Shown here: in pieces, positions 48,886 to 57,937 of the stretch
Layout: the number at the start of each line of letters is the position of its first letter
How positions within the stretch are numbered: the first letter of the stretch is position 1
Source of the DNA: Sphingosinicella sp. BN140058
Lineage (GTDB): Bacteria > Pseudomonadota > Alphaproteobacteria > Sphingomonadales > Sphingomonadaceae
Length of the DNA: 64,000 nucleotides
Direction of reading: 5' to 3'
NCBI RefSeq assembly: GCF_004135585.1
Contig: NZ_CP035501.1
Location: 2,365,501-2,429,500, forward strand
Notes under the pieces: model-generated
Seen by the model: only the letters and a program-made list of their open reading frames with translations
Databases searched by the model: none
Told to the model about the DNA's origin: nothing
Program-made: the position numbers and the translations under genes

Positions 48886-49839
48886 CTAATGGCGCAGCCA
48901 ATGCCGCGCCAGGAACCAGGCGAGCACGCCAGCACCGATCACGAAGCAGAAGCCGACCACGCCCCAGAAGGCCCAGGGCGCTTCGGCGAACGGGATACCC
49001 TTGACGTTCATGCCGAGCAGGCCGGTGATGAAGGTCAGCGGCAGGAAGATGAAGGCGACGATCGAGATGAGGAGCGATCGCGATTCCATCAGCTCGCCAC
49101 GCAAATCGGTGAGCTGCTCGTGGAGCAAAGCGGCGCGCTCCCGCACCGCTTCCAACTCCTCCGCCATGCGGGCGAAGCGGTCGGCTGCCTCGCGGATGTG
49201 AAGCCGGTCTTCCTCGGCGAGCCAGTCCATGTCCAGCCCCGCCAGGGTTTGCAACGCATCACGGTCCGGCGCGACGAAGCGACGGAAGGCGATCGCCTCC
49301 GAGCGAATCTCGGCGATCGTGCTTCGCAACCGGTAGACGTTGCCGGCTTCCATGCTGCTCTCGCAATCGTCGAGCTGGTCGCCGAGATCGGCCACCTGCG
49401 GATCGAGCTGCTTCGAGATCGCACGCGCGAAAGCGGCGACGAGGTCGCCGGGATCGAGAATTTGCCCCGCTTCCATTTGCGCGGTCACCTGCGCCGTCAC
49501 GGCGAGCGGGAAGCGGGTCACCGAATTGACCTTGCCGTGCCTGGCCCAAAGACGGATCGACACGAGGCGGTCCGAGCCGGCGCTCTCGTCCGCTGCGGGG
49601 CCGCGCAAATTGACGAGTGCGCCATCCTCGATCCTATCGCAGCGTGGCCGGGTCTCGGTGGCGACCAGGGCATTGACGGCGATGTCGGGTATGCCCTGGC
49701 TGCCGAGGATGGCGAGATCCTCGTGCTCGGTGCCCTCCAGATGGATCCAGACGAACCCGCTGCCCTCATAGACGGCAGCCTGCTCCGGCGTCAGCAGGCT
49801 GACCTTGCCGTCGGCGACGAGGATCGCCGCACAGCTCAT
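48886..49839 (-). CDS. CorA-like magnesium/zinc transporter
   Basis: A 317-residue protein of the CorA/ZntB family. It has a large cytoplasmic N-terminal domain, a long helical stalk and two C-terminal membrane segments; the loop after the first carries the signature GMN in GLLGMNVKG. Whether it moves Mg2+ or exports Zn2+ cannot be told from the sequence; the length and lack of strong acidic N-terminal Mg sites fit the ZntB-like side. ATG 49839 overlaps the galU stop by four bases (ATGA). Confidence 0.88.
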   Translation of the reverse strand: MSCAAILVADGKVSLLTPEQAAVYEGSGFVWIHLEGTEHEDLAILGSQGIPDIAVNALVATETRPRCDRIEDGALVNLRGPAADESAGSDRLVSIRLWARHGKVNSVTRFPLAVTAQVTAQMEAGQILDPGDLVAAFARAISKQLDPQVADLGDQLDDCESSMEAGNVYRLRSTIAEIRSEAIAFRRFVAPDRDALQTLAGLDMDWLAEEDRLHIREAADRFARMAEELEAVRERAALLHEQLTDLRGELMESRSLLISIVAFIFLPLTFITGLLGMNVKGIPFAEAPWAFWGVVGFCFVIGAGVLAWFLARHWLRH

Positions 49840-50696
49840 CCGCGGCCGGCGAGATAGTCGCGGATCGCCGGCCCGACATCGTCCCGGCCAAGAGCCAGCG
49901 CAATATTGGCTTTGACGAAGCCGATCTTGTCCCCGCAATCGTGGCGCTCGGCATCCACCGTCACCCCATGAAAGGGCTGGCGGCCGATCAGCTTCGCCAT
50001 TGCGTCGGTGAGCTGGATTTCGCCGCCGGCGCCCGTTTCCTTGTTTTCCAGGATCGCCATAACCTCCGGCTGGAGAATGTAGCGGCCGACCACACCCAAA
50101 TTCGACGGTGCCTCTTCCGGCTTGGGTTTCTCGACCAGGCCCTTGACCTCGGTCAGCTTGCCGTCGCGAGCGCCGGGGCTGAGGATCCCGTAGCTTGCCG
50201 TGCGCTCGTGCGGCACCTCCTCGACGCAGACGATATTGCCGCCGACCTGTTCATAGGCTGCGATCATCTGGGCGAGGCAGCCTGGCCGGCCAACCATCAG
50301 ATCGTCCGGAAGCAGCACCGCGAAGGGTTCGTCGCCGACGAGGTGCCGTGCGCACCAGACGGCATGCCCCAAGCCGAGCGGCTCCTGCTGGCGCACCGAT
50401 GCGATGGTGCCGGGGGCAAGCCGGGTCGAATCGAGCACGGCCAGCGACTTGCCGCGGGATCGCATCGTCGCTTCCAGTTCGAAGCCGATGTCGAACTGAT
50501 CGTCCAACGCGGTCTTGTTGCGGCCGGTGACGAAGATCATCTGCTCGATGCCCGCTTCCAGCGCCTCCTCGACCGCATATTGGATCAGCGGACGGTCGAC
50601 GACGGTGAGCATTTCCTTGGGCATGGCCTTGGTTGCAGGGAGGAAGCGCGTGCCGAGCCCGGCGACCGGGAACACGGCCTTTTTGACTTTCTTCAT
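49836..50696 (-). CDS. galU: UTP-glucose-1-phosphate uridylyltransferase
   Basis: Makes UDP-glucose for polysaccharides and osmotic functions. The 286-residue protein has the nucleotide-binding VFPVAGLGTRFLPATKAMPKEML, VDRPLIQYAVEEALEAG, FAVLLPDDLM and GEIQLTDAMAKLI segments. It overlaps the CorA-like gene at its 3' end. Confidence 0.97.
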   Translation of the reverse strand: MKKVKKAVFPVAGLGTRFLPATKAMPKEMLTVVDRPLIQYAVEEALEAGIEQMIFVTGRNKTALDDQFDIGFELEATMRSRGKSLAVLDSTRLAPGTIASVRQQEPLGLGHAVWCARHLVGDEPFAVLLPDDLMVGRPGCLAQMIAAYEQVGGNIVCVEEVPHERTASYGILSPGARDGKLTEVKGLVEKPKPEEAPSNLGVVGRYILQPEVMAILENKETGAGGEIQLTDAMAKLIGRQPFHGVTVDAERHDCGDKIGFVKANIALALGRDDVGPAIRDYLAGRG

Positions 50697-50733
50697 TGGA
50701 ACTCCGGATGTGAACGTCGCCAGCTGATCGGCT

Positions 50734-50979
50734 CTAGCGTGGCGGCAGGTCGAAGGGATCGTCCTCGCGCTCTTCGGATCGGCGCAGCGTGTCCTCCTGA
50801 CGCACAGGCCGGGCGATCGGCGGGGCCGTCAGCATCTCTTCCGTGGTCGGCGCCCGGGCGGACTGCGCCGGGGCGACCGGAGGGCGCGATCCGACGGCAG
50901 GCTGAAGCGGCTCGACCTGGCCGCAGGCGGCAAGCGGCAACAGGGCGAGCAGAAGGGCTTTTCTCATCTGGAGAGGCAT
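50734..50979 (-). CDS. Small lipoprotein
   Basis: An 81-residue predicted lipoprotein: LLPLAAC is the lipobox (Cys19) and the mature part is Pro/Arg/Glu-rich and looks disordered, ending DDPFDLPPR. It resembles small envelope lipoproteins placed near lysA or argH in proteobacteria, but nothing fixes its role. The start could be ATG 50979 or the ATG four codons later (50967). It lies directly downstream-divergent of the TlpA-like gene. Confidence 0.65.
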   Translation of the reverse strand: MPLQMRKALLLALLPLAACGQVEPLQPAVGSRPPVAPAQSARAPTTEEMLTAPPIARPVRQEDTLRRSEEREDDPFDLPPR

Positions 50980-51066
50980 AAACCGGGAGTGCGGGAGGGT
51001 CGATTGAAAAAGAACGAGGTGACGCAGCGGTTGCCCGCGTGCGCCGGGGGTCGTAACCGCGTGGAC

Positions 51067-51633
51067 ATGCGGTGGTTCCCCCTTCTTCTTGTTCTTTGTG
51101 CCGGTGGATGCGGACCCGCCGGGACGCAGCCGGAGCCGCCGCAAAACAGCGCCCTCACGGCGCCCTCGACGTCGTCGCCCCGCGCGCTGGGCGGTCTCGA
51201 CCGCAGCCATGCCGGTGCCGCCGCCCCCGATGTCGCTTTCCAGGATCCGGACGGCGAACCGGCGACTCTCGCCGATTTCCGCGGCAGACCGCTGCTGCTC
51301 AACCTGTGGGCGACATGGTGCGCGCCCTGCATCAAGGAAATGCCCACCCTCGATGCGCTGGCGGCGCGGGAAGGCGACCGGCTCCAGGTCGTGACGCTCA
51401 GTCAGGACATGGAGGGCCGCAACAAGGTCGACACTTTCCTTGAAGCCGGCAAGTTCAGCCAGCTCGAGGGTTGGCTCGATCCCGAGATGAAAATGATGGC
51501 CGCGCTCGGCATCGCCACTCTGCCGACCACGATCCTCTACGACGCGCAAGGGAAGGAAGTCTGGCGCTTCGTCGGCGACGAGGATTGGGCCGGCAAGGAC
51601 GCGGCGCGGCTGCTCGATGAGGCGAGGCGGTAG
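51067..51633 (+). CDS. TlpA-like thioredoxin family protein, probably lipid anchored
   Basis: A 188-residue thiol reductase-like protein. The N-terminus is hydrophobic with a possible lipobox (CAGGC, Cys15), then a Pro/Ser linker and a thioredoxin fold with WATWCAPC (active-site Cys85 and Cys88) and the FRGRPLLLNLWATW strand typical of TlpA/ResA. It probably works in the periplasm in cytochrome or disulfide maturation. ATG 51067 was preferred over an upstream in-frame GTG; neither has a strong ribosome binding site. Confidence 0.87.
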   Translation: MRWFPLLLVLCAGGCGPAGTQPEPPQNSALTAPSTSSPRALGGLDRSHAGAAAPDVAFQDPDGEPATLADFRGRPLLLNLWATWCAPCIKEMPTLDALAAREGDRLQVVTLSQDMEGRNKVDTFLEAGKFSQLEGWLDPEMKMMAALGIATLPTTILYDAQGKEVWRFVGDEDWAGKDAARLLDEARR

Positions 51634-51657
51634 GCGCAGCCGTTCCGCCCCGATAGA

Positions 51658-52482
51658 TCAGTCGCGCAGCAGTTCGTTGATGCTGGTCTTCGAGCGCGTC
51701 TGCGCGTCGACGCGCTTGACGATCACCGCACAGGCGAGACTCGGGCCACCGTTCCGGGACGGCAAGGTGCCGGGGACGACCACCGAATAAGCGGGCACCC
51801 GGCCGACGAAGGTTTCGCCCGAATCGCGGTCGACGATCTTGGTCGACGCGCCCAGGAACACGCCCATCGACAACACCGCGCCCTCTTCGACGATCACGCC
51901 TTCGGCGACTTCGGAACGGGCGCCGATGAAGCAATTGTCCTCGATGATCACCGGACCGGCCTGAAGCGGCTCGAGCACGCCGCCGATCCCCGTGCCGCCC
52001 GAAATATGGACGTTCTTGCCGATCTGTGCACAGCTGCCGACGGTCGCCCAGGTGTCGACCATCGTCCCTTCGCCCACATAGGCGCCGATGTTAACGAAGC
52101 TCGGCATCAGCACGGCGCCCTTGCCGATGAACGCACCGCGGCGCACGATCGCCCCCGGCACCGCGCGAAAGCCTGCGGCGCCGAACTCGGCCTCGCCCAT
52201 TGCGGCGAATTTGGACGGCACCTTGTCCCACCAATGTGCACCGCCCGGCCCGCCGGCGATCGTCTCCATAGGGGTGAGCCGGAACGAGAGGAGGACCGCC
52301 TTCTTGAGCCACTGATTGACCGTCCATCCGTCGGCGCCCTTCTCCGCTACGCGGGCATCGCCTTTGTCCAGCGCGGCCAGCGCGGCCTCGATGGCGTCGC
52401 GAACCTCCGTGTCGTCGGCGCCGAGGGAGTCACGCCGGTCCCACGCGGCCTCGATGGTCTGCTGAAGGGCGGCGTCGGTCAT
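51658..52482 (-). CDS. dapD: 2,3,4,5-tetrahydropyridine-2,6-dicarboxylate N-succinyltransferase
   Basis: Uses succinyl-CoA in the succinylase branch of lysine and diaminopimelate synthesis. The 274-residue protein has a helical N-terminal domain and a left-handed beta helix (hexapeptide repeats from about residue 105 on, e.g. [16 protein letters not shown] and [16 protein letters not shown]), plus [14 protein letters not shown]. It overlaps the HAD phosphatase gene by four bases (ATGA), so the two form one unit. Confidence 0.96.
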   Translation of the reverse strand: MTDAALQQTIEAAWDRRDSLGADDTEVRDAIEAALAALDKGDARVAEKGADGWTVNQWLKKAVLLSFRLTPMETIAGGPGGAHWWDKVPSKFAAMGEAEFGAAGFRAVPGAIVRRGAFIGKGAVLMPSFVNIGAYVGEGTMVDTWATVGSCAQIGKNVHISGGTGIGGVLEPLQAGPVIIEDNCFIGARSEVAEGVIVEEGAVLSMGVFLGASTKIVDRDSGETFVGRVPAYSVVVPGTLPSRNGGPSLACAVIVKRVDAQTRSKTSINELLRD

Positions 52483-53153
52483 GGATGTTCCTCTTTCACG
52501 ATATCGGTGAGCCACTCGCCGATATCGGCGGTTCGGTAATCGATAAAGGCCGGATGGGCCTCGCGCCCGGCCTGTTCGGAGCCATTGTCCACCCACACCG
52601 TGCACATGCCGAGCGCCTTGGCCGGGATCAGGTTTCGCGCCATGTCCTCCACGAACAAGGCGGAGGTCGGCACGATCTCGAAGCGGGCGCACATCGCAGC
52701 GTAAGCACGCGGATCGGGTTTGGGCACATAGTCCATCGCATGGATGTCGTGCAGCCCGTCGAAGGCATTGGCTAGGCCGAGCCTATCGAGAACGCGGCCG
52801 GCATAGCGCTCGTCACCATTGGTGAACACGAACTTGCGTCCCGGCAGACGATCGAGCGCATCGACGACGCGCGGATCGGCCGTGATCCGGGCAAGATCGA
52901 TATCGTGAACATAGTCGAGGAAGGTGCGTGGATCGGTACCGTGCGCCTTCATCAGACCTGCCAGGGTCGTACCATGCTCATGGAAATAGCCCTTCTGAAC
53001 CCGCCTGGCCTCCTCCGCATCGCATCCGAGCAGTTCCTGGATGAAACGCCCCATCCGAATGTCGATAAGTTCGAAGAGGTTCGTCGAGGCGGGATACAGG
53101 CTGTTGTCGAGGTCGAAGATCCAGCAGTCGATGTGGCGAAGCGCAGGCAGCAT
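52479..53153 (-). CDS. HAD-type pyrimidine 5'-nucleotidase-like protein
   Basis: A 224-residue haloacid dehalogenase phosphatase. DLDNSLYP near residues 14-21 is the nucleophile motif (Asp14, Asp16), followed by [19 protein letters not shown] (motif II) and [12 protein letters not shown] and [16 protein letters not shown] (motifs III-IV). The sequence looks like the SDT1/YjjG nucleotidase group that acts on pyrimidine nucleotides. ATG 53153 begins just ahead of the conserved part; an ATG at 53168 adds five residues. It is followed by dapD. Confidence 0.85.
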   Translation of the reverse strand: MLPALRHIDCWIFDLDNSLYPASTNLFELIDIRMGRFIQELLGCDAEEARRVQKGYFHEHGTTLAGLMKAHGTDPRTFLDYVHDIDLARITADPRVVDALDRLPGRKFVFTNGDERYAGRVLDRLGLANAFDGLHDIHAMDYVPKPDPRAYAAMCARFEIVPTSALFVEDMARNLIPAKALGMCTVWVDNGSEQAGREAHPAFIDYRTADIGEWLTDIVKEEHP

Positions 53154-53216
53154 CGCGCGGCCGTACAACAGACGGTGTCTTCATCAAAATGAAAGCAGGT
53201 GGCCTCTATAAGATGG

Positions 53217-53230
53217 TTAGGATTTCCTAA
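53217..53230. promoter_or_regulatory. Short perfect palindrome between divergent phosphatase and subtilase genes
   Basis: TTAGGA-TT-TCCTAA at 53217-53230, 34 bases ahead of the subtilase start, next to TATAAG (53207-53212), a reasonable -10 for the plus strand. A possible regulator site; its protein is unknown. Confidence 0.35.
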
Positions 53231-53263
53231 ACTTTTCGGGCGGTTAGCACCGTGGGAGTGGCG

Positions 53264-55567
53264 ATGGAACGGCGTTGGGACAAGCACATTCTGATCCTGT
53301 CGACCTGCGCATTCGCGCTTGCGGTAGCCGGTTGCGGCGGTGGCGGCGGCGGGGCGCGTCCTTCTCCCGCGCCGATCGCGCCACCCCCGGTGCCGCCCCC
53401 TCCCGCTCCACCGCCGCCACCGCCACCGCCTCCGCCACCTCCGCCGGCACCCACGGCAGTGAACTTCAATGATGCCGAATATCAGCGCTCCAACGGTGCG
53501 GTCTCGGCCGGGGCGATTACCGCCTGGAATGCGGGGGCGACCGGGCGCGGCATCAAGGTCGGGGTGATCGACACGGGTCTGAATTCCAGTTTGGCGGAGT
53601 TCGCCGGCCGAATCGACCCGGCGAGCCGCGACCTGGTCGCCAATCGCGGGGTCGCGGACAGCGAGGGCCACGGCACGGCCGTGTCCGGTGTGATCGCGGC
53701 TGCGCGCAACGGCACTCAGAATGTCGGGCTCGCCTTTGAATCGACGATCATTTCGCTGAACAGCTCCAATCCGAACGATTGCGACGACGAAGACGGCTGC
53801 AAGCACAACGACAACGACATCGCGCAGGGGATCGACATCGCGGTCGCGAACGGAGCCCGTGTGATCAACATCTCGCTCGGCGGCGACGGCATCGGCTCGA
53901 CGATGCTGAGCGCGGTCCGGCGGGCGAGCGCAGCCGGCGTGGTCATGGTGATTTCGGCGGGTAACGATTCGGCCGCCGATCCGAGCGCCTTCGCGGTCGG
54001 GGCGGCGCGTCAGAGCAATGGCCTCGTCATCATCGCAGGTGCCCATGACAGTGCGCGGGCGTTGGCGGATTTCTCGAACAAAGCCGGCAGCGGTTCCGGC
54101 TATTACCTCACCGCACTCGGCGTCCGAGTCCGCACCATCGACGAGAACGGCACCGGCACCTTGTGGAGCGGTACGTCCTTCTCGGCGCCGGTGGTCACCG
54201 GGGCCGCTGCCCTGCTCGCGCAGGCCTTTCCCAATCTCACGGGGCACCAGATCGTCGAGTTGCTGCTCACCACTGCGGACGATGCCGGCGCCGCCGGCAC
54301 CGACGCGGAATTCGGCCGGGGCATCCTCAACCTGCAGCGCGCATTCCAGCCGCAAGGCGCAATTACCATGGCCGGCAGCGCCGCGCCGGTCCCGGCCATC
54401 GCCGGCTCCGGCTCCGGAGCGATGGGCGATGCCAGCTCGGCGGGCACGATGAAGGGTGCGATCGTTCTCGACGGCTATTCGCGCGCCTTCGTTGCCGATC
54501 TCACCACCCGCCTCCTTCAGGCGCCGCAGGAGCGTCCGCTCGCCCGCGGCTTGGTCGGCGACCAGCGCAGCGCCACCGTCCAGAACAGGATGGTCGCGGT
54601 CTCGCTCACCCTCGACCGGCGCCAAGGCACACAGCCGCAGGTCGGTCTCGCCCAGCTTGGCCTCACCTACGAAGATGGACGCCGAGCGCGCGTCCTCTCC
54701 GGAATGATGGTCAGCCGAATCAGCCCGAACACCGCCCTGGCGCTCGGTTTCTCGGAGAGTGGCCGGGCACTCCAGCAGCGCCTGAGCGGCCAATATGGCA
54801 CTGCCTTCCTCGTCGCTCGCGATCCCAGCGGGAAAATGGGTTTTTACGGCAGCAACAGCGCCAGCATCGGCCTCCGGCACGATCTCGGCGCCGTCGGGTT
54901 GACCGTCACCGGCGAGCGCGGCGACGTTTATCAAGATGGCGTGCAGCGCGCCCGCCGAGCCGCTCTTCCCGGCTATACGGTCGGCGCGGTCACCTTCGAC
55001 CGGCGCATCGGTTCGGCCAGGCTCAGCCTTGGCGCGACTCGGCTCGACGAGCGGGAGACGATCCTTGGCGGACGCCTCGCCTCGAGCTTCAGCAACGGCG
55101 GCGCAACCAGCTGGTTCGCGGATGCCGCCGCGGATGTTTCGCTGGGCGACGGTTGGAGCGCGTATGCAAGCTACCGCCGGGGCACCACCACGCTGTCGTC
55201 GGGTCTGCTGGCCACCGGCGGCAGGCTGACGAGCGATGCCTGGGCGATGGACCTTGCCAGGCGGAACGCCTTCCGTACAGGCGACATGCTGGCGATCCGG
55301 CTGATGCAGCCGTTGCGCGTCCGTTCCGGCGGCTACGACATCAACCTGCCCGTTTCCTACGATTATGCAGACGGCAGCGTCGGCTACGAACGCCGCGTCT
55401 TCAACCTTGCGCCGACGGGGCGCGAGATAGACTTCGAGGCGGCCTATGGCGTCGGCATGTGGAGCGGCTATGTCAGTGCCAACGCTTTTGCGCGCCGCCA
55501 GCCGGGCCACATCTCCGGTGCCGAATCCGATCTTGGCGGCGCGATTCGCTTCACCCTGGGGTTCTGA
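53264..55567 (+). CDS. Lipid-anchored subtilisin-like autotransporter protease
   Basis: A 767-residue surface protease. It opens with a signal sequence ending in a lipobox (AVAGC, Cys24), a Gly stretch, then a Pro-rich stalk (about 40-63). The peptidase S8 domain has Asp103 (VGVIDTG), His136 (EGHGTAVSG), Asn234 (SAGN) and Ser305 (GTSFSAP), so the catalytic triad is complete. The last roughly 270 residues are repetitive beta strands ending in LGGAIRFTLGF, typical of an autotransporter barrel with a terminal Phe. Lipidated S8 autotransporters (NalP, SphB1) exist in Neisseria and Bordetella. ATG 53264 has GGGAG upstream; a GTG at 53252 is possible. Confidence 0.92.
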   Translation: MERRWDKHILILSTCAFALAVAGCGGGGGGARPSPAPIAPPPVPPPPAPPPPPPPPPPPPPAPTAVNFNDAEYQRSNGAVSAGAITAWNAGATGRGIKVGVIDTGLNSSLAEFAGRIDPASRDLVANRGVADSEGHGTAVSGVIAAARNGTQNVGLAFESTIISLNSSNPNDCDDEDGCKHNDNDIAQGIDIAVANGARVINISLGGDGIGSTMLSAVRRASAAGVVMVISAGNDSAADPSAFAVGAARQSNGLVIIAGAHDSARALADFSNKAGSGSGYYLTALGVRVRTIDENGTGTLWSGTSFSAPVVTGAAALLAQAFPNLTGHQIVELLLTTADDAGAAGTDAEFGRGILNLQRAFQPQGAITMAGSAAPVPAIAGSGSGAMGDASSAGTMKGAIVLDGYSRAFVADLTTRLLQAPQERPLARGLVGDQRSATVQNRMVAVSLTLDRRQGTQPQVGLAQLGLTYEDGRRARVLSGMMVSRISPNTALALGFSESGRALQQRLSGQYGTAFLVARDPSGKMGFYGSNSASIGLRHDLGAVGLTVTGERGDVYQDGVQRARRAALPGYTVGAVTFDRRIGSARLSLGATRLDERETILGGRLASSFSNGGATSWFADAAADVSLGDGWSAYASYRRGTTTLSSGLLATGGRLTSDAWAMDLARRNAFRTGDMLAIRLMQPLRVRSGGYDINLPVSYDYADGSVGYERRVFNLAPTGREIDFEAAYGVGMWSGYVSANAFARRQPGHISGAESDLGGAIRFTLGF

Positions 55568-55582
55568 CGGCCTCGCCGGCGA

Positions 55583-56566
55583 TCACCGGCCTCGCGGGCT
55601 GATGATCAGCACGTGCAGATCGGCAGCCGGCCGCCAGTTTTGGTGCCGCACTTCGAACTGGGTCGGCCCGATCTTGCGTACCCCGTCGGCGCAGAAGCTG
55701 ACGAGATTCTCGGGCGCGCCCTTGTCGACGACGAGCCGGAAGCTGCCGATCGGCGACCGCCAGTTGGCGCCGGTCTTGAGCACGTAGCTGACGGTGCGAT
55801 CCGGAAGAGAAGCGGTCTCACCACTCATCTGGCGGGCGAGCCGGTCGACGCCGCCCAGGAAAGCGGGATCGATGCAATATTCGGCGATCAGCGCCTTGCC
55901 TTCCGGCGAGTCCCTGAAGCCTGGCAGTACCAGAGGCGTTCCGACGCTTCCCCCCGTTCCCGGGACATATTCATGCTCAACGAGGAGATCGCGGCCCGCC
56001 GGAAAGACCTGCTCCCAATAATGGGTCTCGCGAACCGTCCAGAGCGGCGCGAGGTGGCGCTCTGCGCCTGCGCCGGCATCAGATTCGTCCGCTTGAACGA
56101 GCCCGAGGGCGAGCAATCGATCCTGCTCGGCCTTCGCGAGCCGATCGAGCCGCGCACCCGGATCGTCCGACAGCGGCACGCTCAACGCGGCGAGCAAAGC
56201 AGTGTGGTCCTCGCCGCCGAGCATCGCCTTGCGCTCGACCGACATTCCGACCGGCTTCCCATCAACCTTGGTGGTGAAATCGTGCGGAAAGGCGATATCG
56301 CCATATTCGCGGTTGGCCAGTTCGTCGTCGGGCATCGGAAAGGCGACCGTCGTCCTGACATCCTTGCCGGTGCGGTTGCGGAAGACATAGCGCACCCGCA
56401 CCTTCTCCGCCGATACGAACAGATCTTCGGAGACCATGTCGATCGCGTCCGTGCGCGTCAGCACGAGCCCGCCGGCGGCGGTCTCGGCGGTGCTGTCGTT
56501 GGCGAGCGCCGTCGCAGCGAGGCAGACGGCTGCAACGGCTGCCATGTATTGCACAATCCTGGTCAT
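55583..56566 (-). CDS. DUF4424 family exported protein
   Basis: A 327-residue protein with a signal peptide (MTRIVQYMAAVAAVCLAATAL) and features of DUF4424 proteins: SEDLFVSAEKVRVRYVFRN, VAFPMPD and FRLVVDKGAPENLVSFCADGV. Function is unknown; the fold is probably beta-rich and it should be periplasmic. The stop faces the subtilase stop 15 bases away, and no strong terminator is seen between them. The upstream usg gene ends 24 bases before its start. Confidence 0.8.
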   Translation of the reverse strand: MTRIVQYMAAVAAVCLAATALANDSTAETAAGGLVLTRTDAIDMVSEDLFVSAEKVRVRYVFRNRTGKDVRTTVAFPMPDDELANREYGDIAFPHDFTTKVDGKPVGMSVERKAMLGGEDHTALLAALSVPLSDDPGARLDRLAKAEQDRLLALGLVQADESDAGAGAERHLAPLWTVRETHYWEQVFPAGRDLLVEHEYVPGTGGSVGTPLVLPGFRDSPEGKALIAEYCIDPAFLGGVDRLARQMSGETASLPDRTVSYVLKTGANWRSPIGSFRLVVDKGAPENLVSFCADGVRKIGPTQFEVRHQNWRPAADLHVLIISPRGR

Positions 56567-56590
56567 CGTTCCCCCCGTGGAGAACGCGCT

Positions 56591-56863
56591 CTAGTTGATC
56601 GTGATCACGCCATCCACTGCCCGCCACTCGGCAGGGCGGATGAGATGCTGATGGGCGATCCGGACCGAGTGGATCGCCGCGTCGATATCGGTGCGCCAGT
56701 GGTCGAGGAAGCGGTGGAGGATCGGAAAGCGTGGCGCCAGATCATAGTCCTGCCAGACGAACAATTGGATGAGATCGGGATGGTCCGGCATGTAGTAGCT
56801 GATCTCGGCAGTCATCAGGCCATAGCCTTGAACCTGGCGGATGAAATCGCGGTCGTTGCTCAA
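56591..56863 (-). CDS. usg: Usg family protein
   Basis: A 90-residue member of the Usg family, conserved in alphaproteobacteria and often near trp genes (trpF is not here). It contains VQGYGLMTAEISYYMPDHPDL, LFVWQDYDLAPRFPILHRFLDHW and ends ITIN. Function unknown. The start is TTG with GGGGAGG six bases upstream. It precedes the DUF4424 gene on the same strand. Confidence 0.85.
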   Translation of the reverse strand: MSNDRDFIRQVQGYGLMTAEISYYMPDHPDLIQLFVWQDYDLAPRFPILHRFLDHWRTDIDAAIHSVRIAHQHLIRPAEWRAVDGVITIN

Positions 56864-57032
56864 TTCGCCCTCCCCGATGCGGGTGTGGAACGAACGTCAT
56901 CATGATCCGAATGCGTTAACGATACGCACACCATGGCTCGCCTCTCGAATCCCGTCGCACTCTCCTTCCCGACGCCGGCAGGCGGGGCGGATAATACGAG
57001 CAAGCCGGGGAGTCGTTCCGGGGCCGGCGTGC

Positions 57033-57066
57033 AAACGAAAACGCCGCCGGACGACTCCGACGGCGC
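57033..57066 (-). terminator. Rho-independent terminator of the SUF operon
   Basis: On the minus strand, GCCGTCGGA (57056-57064) pairs with TCCGGCGGC (57043-57051) with one wobble and a GTCG loop, followed by GTTTTCGTTT. It lies about 30 bases past the sufA stop, the last gene of the operon. Confidence 0.75.
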
Positions 57067-57093
57067 TTGGCTTTATGGTCGGCGACGAACGAC

Positions 57094-57459
57094 TTAGACG
57101 GTGAAGCTCTCGCCGCAGCCGCAGGTGCCCTTGGCATTGGGATTGGTGAAGACGAAGCCGGCGGTGAAATCGTCCTCCTTCCAGTCCATCGTCGATCCGA
57201 TCAGATACAGGATCGACGATCCATCGACGAAGAAGGGACCGGCCGGCGTTTCGATCCGTTCGTCGAGCGGCTTGGCTTCGGTGACATAGTCGACCGAATA
57301 GGCAAGGCCGGAGCAGCCGCGGCGGGGCGTCGACAGCTTGACGCCGATCGTGCCTTCGGGCGCCTTCGCCATCAGCGTCGCAATTCGCGCTTCCGCACTG
57401 GGCGTGAGGATCAGTGCCGCCGGACGCGGACGGTGGGTCTTGGTCAGAGTGTCCGTCAT
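57094..57459 (-). CDS. sufA: Iron-sulfur cluster assembly accessory protein (SufA/ErpA-type)
   Basis: A 121-residue A-type carrier with the conserved cysteines Cys49 (RGCSGLAY) and Cys113 and Cys115 (GTCGCGESF) that bind a cluster or iron. It probably receives clusters from the SufBCD scaffold and passes them to apo-proteins. ATG 57459 has GAGGA five bases upstream and follows the sufT-like gene after eight bases, last in the operon before the terminator. Confidence 0.94.
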   Translation of the reverse strand: MTDTLTKTHRPRPAALILTPSAEARIATLMAKAPEGTIGVKLSTPRRGCSGLAYSVDYVTEAKPLDERIETPAGPFFVDGSSILYLIGSTMDWKEDDFTAGFVFTNPNAKGTCGCGESFTV

Positions 57460-57466
57460 CTCGTCC

Positions 57467-57937
57467 TCACAACATGCCAAGTTCGAGCTTGGCTTCGTCC
57501 GACATCTTCTGCGGATCCCAAGGCGGATCCCAGACGAGTTCGACCTGAGCGTCGCCGATCCCCGGCACCGCTCCGACGCGGAGTTCGACCTCGCCGGGCA
57601 TCGACTCCGCGACCGGACAATGAGGCGTGGTGAGCGTCATCTGCACCCGGGCGTGATGCTCGGGCGTGATCTCGACATTGTAGATGAGGCCGAGATCGTA
57701 GATGTTGACCGGGATTTCGGGGTCGTAAATCTCCTTGAGCGCGTCGATCACCGCCTCGTAGAGGTCGCCGCCCGGCGCACCCGCGGACGGCTCCGCCGGC
57801 CCGGCCTGTTGCGACAGGAAGCCATCGAGATAGTCGCGCTTGCGCTCGAACGTCTCGACCACGTCGCTGACCCGCGCCTTCGGAGGCGCAGGCGCTTCGG
57901 TCACTTCCTCGATCTCTATCTTGCGTTCCTGGTTCAT
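57467..57937 (-). CDS. sufT: SUF system assembly protein, MIP18/DUF59 family (SufT-like)
   Basis: A 156-residue protein: a variable N-terminal part (about 1-60) and a DUF59 domain with DALKEIYDPEIPVNIYDLGLIYNVEI, MTLTTPHCPVAE (conserved Cys) and ELVWDPPWDPQKMSDEAKLELGM. Proteins of this type help target clusters under some conditions; the precise step is uncertain. It overlaps sufS by four bases and precedes sufA. Confidence 0.9.
   Translation of the reverse strand: MNQERKIEIEEVTEAPAPPKARVSDVVETFERKRDYLDGFLSQQAGPAEPSAGAPGGDLYEAVIDALKEIYDPEIPVNIYDLGLIYNVEITPEHHARVQMTLTTPHCPVAESMPGEVELRVGAVPGIGDAQVELVWDPPWDPQKMSDEAKLELGML

Noticed and set aside
53370..53460. Tandem CCG/CCA-type DNA repeat
   Set aside because: It encodes the proline stalk of the subtilase in frame, so it is low-complexity coding sequence rather than an independent repeat.
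52952..55510. An 852-codon open frame on the minus strand over the subtilase gene
   Set aside because: Antisense to the protease with its full catalytic triad; composition is typical of a shadow frame.
56916..57137. A 73-codon minus-strand frame before the SUF terminator
   Set aside because: It spans the sufA end and terminator, is Arg/Pro-rich, has no ribosome binding site and resembles no known protein.
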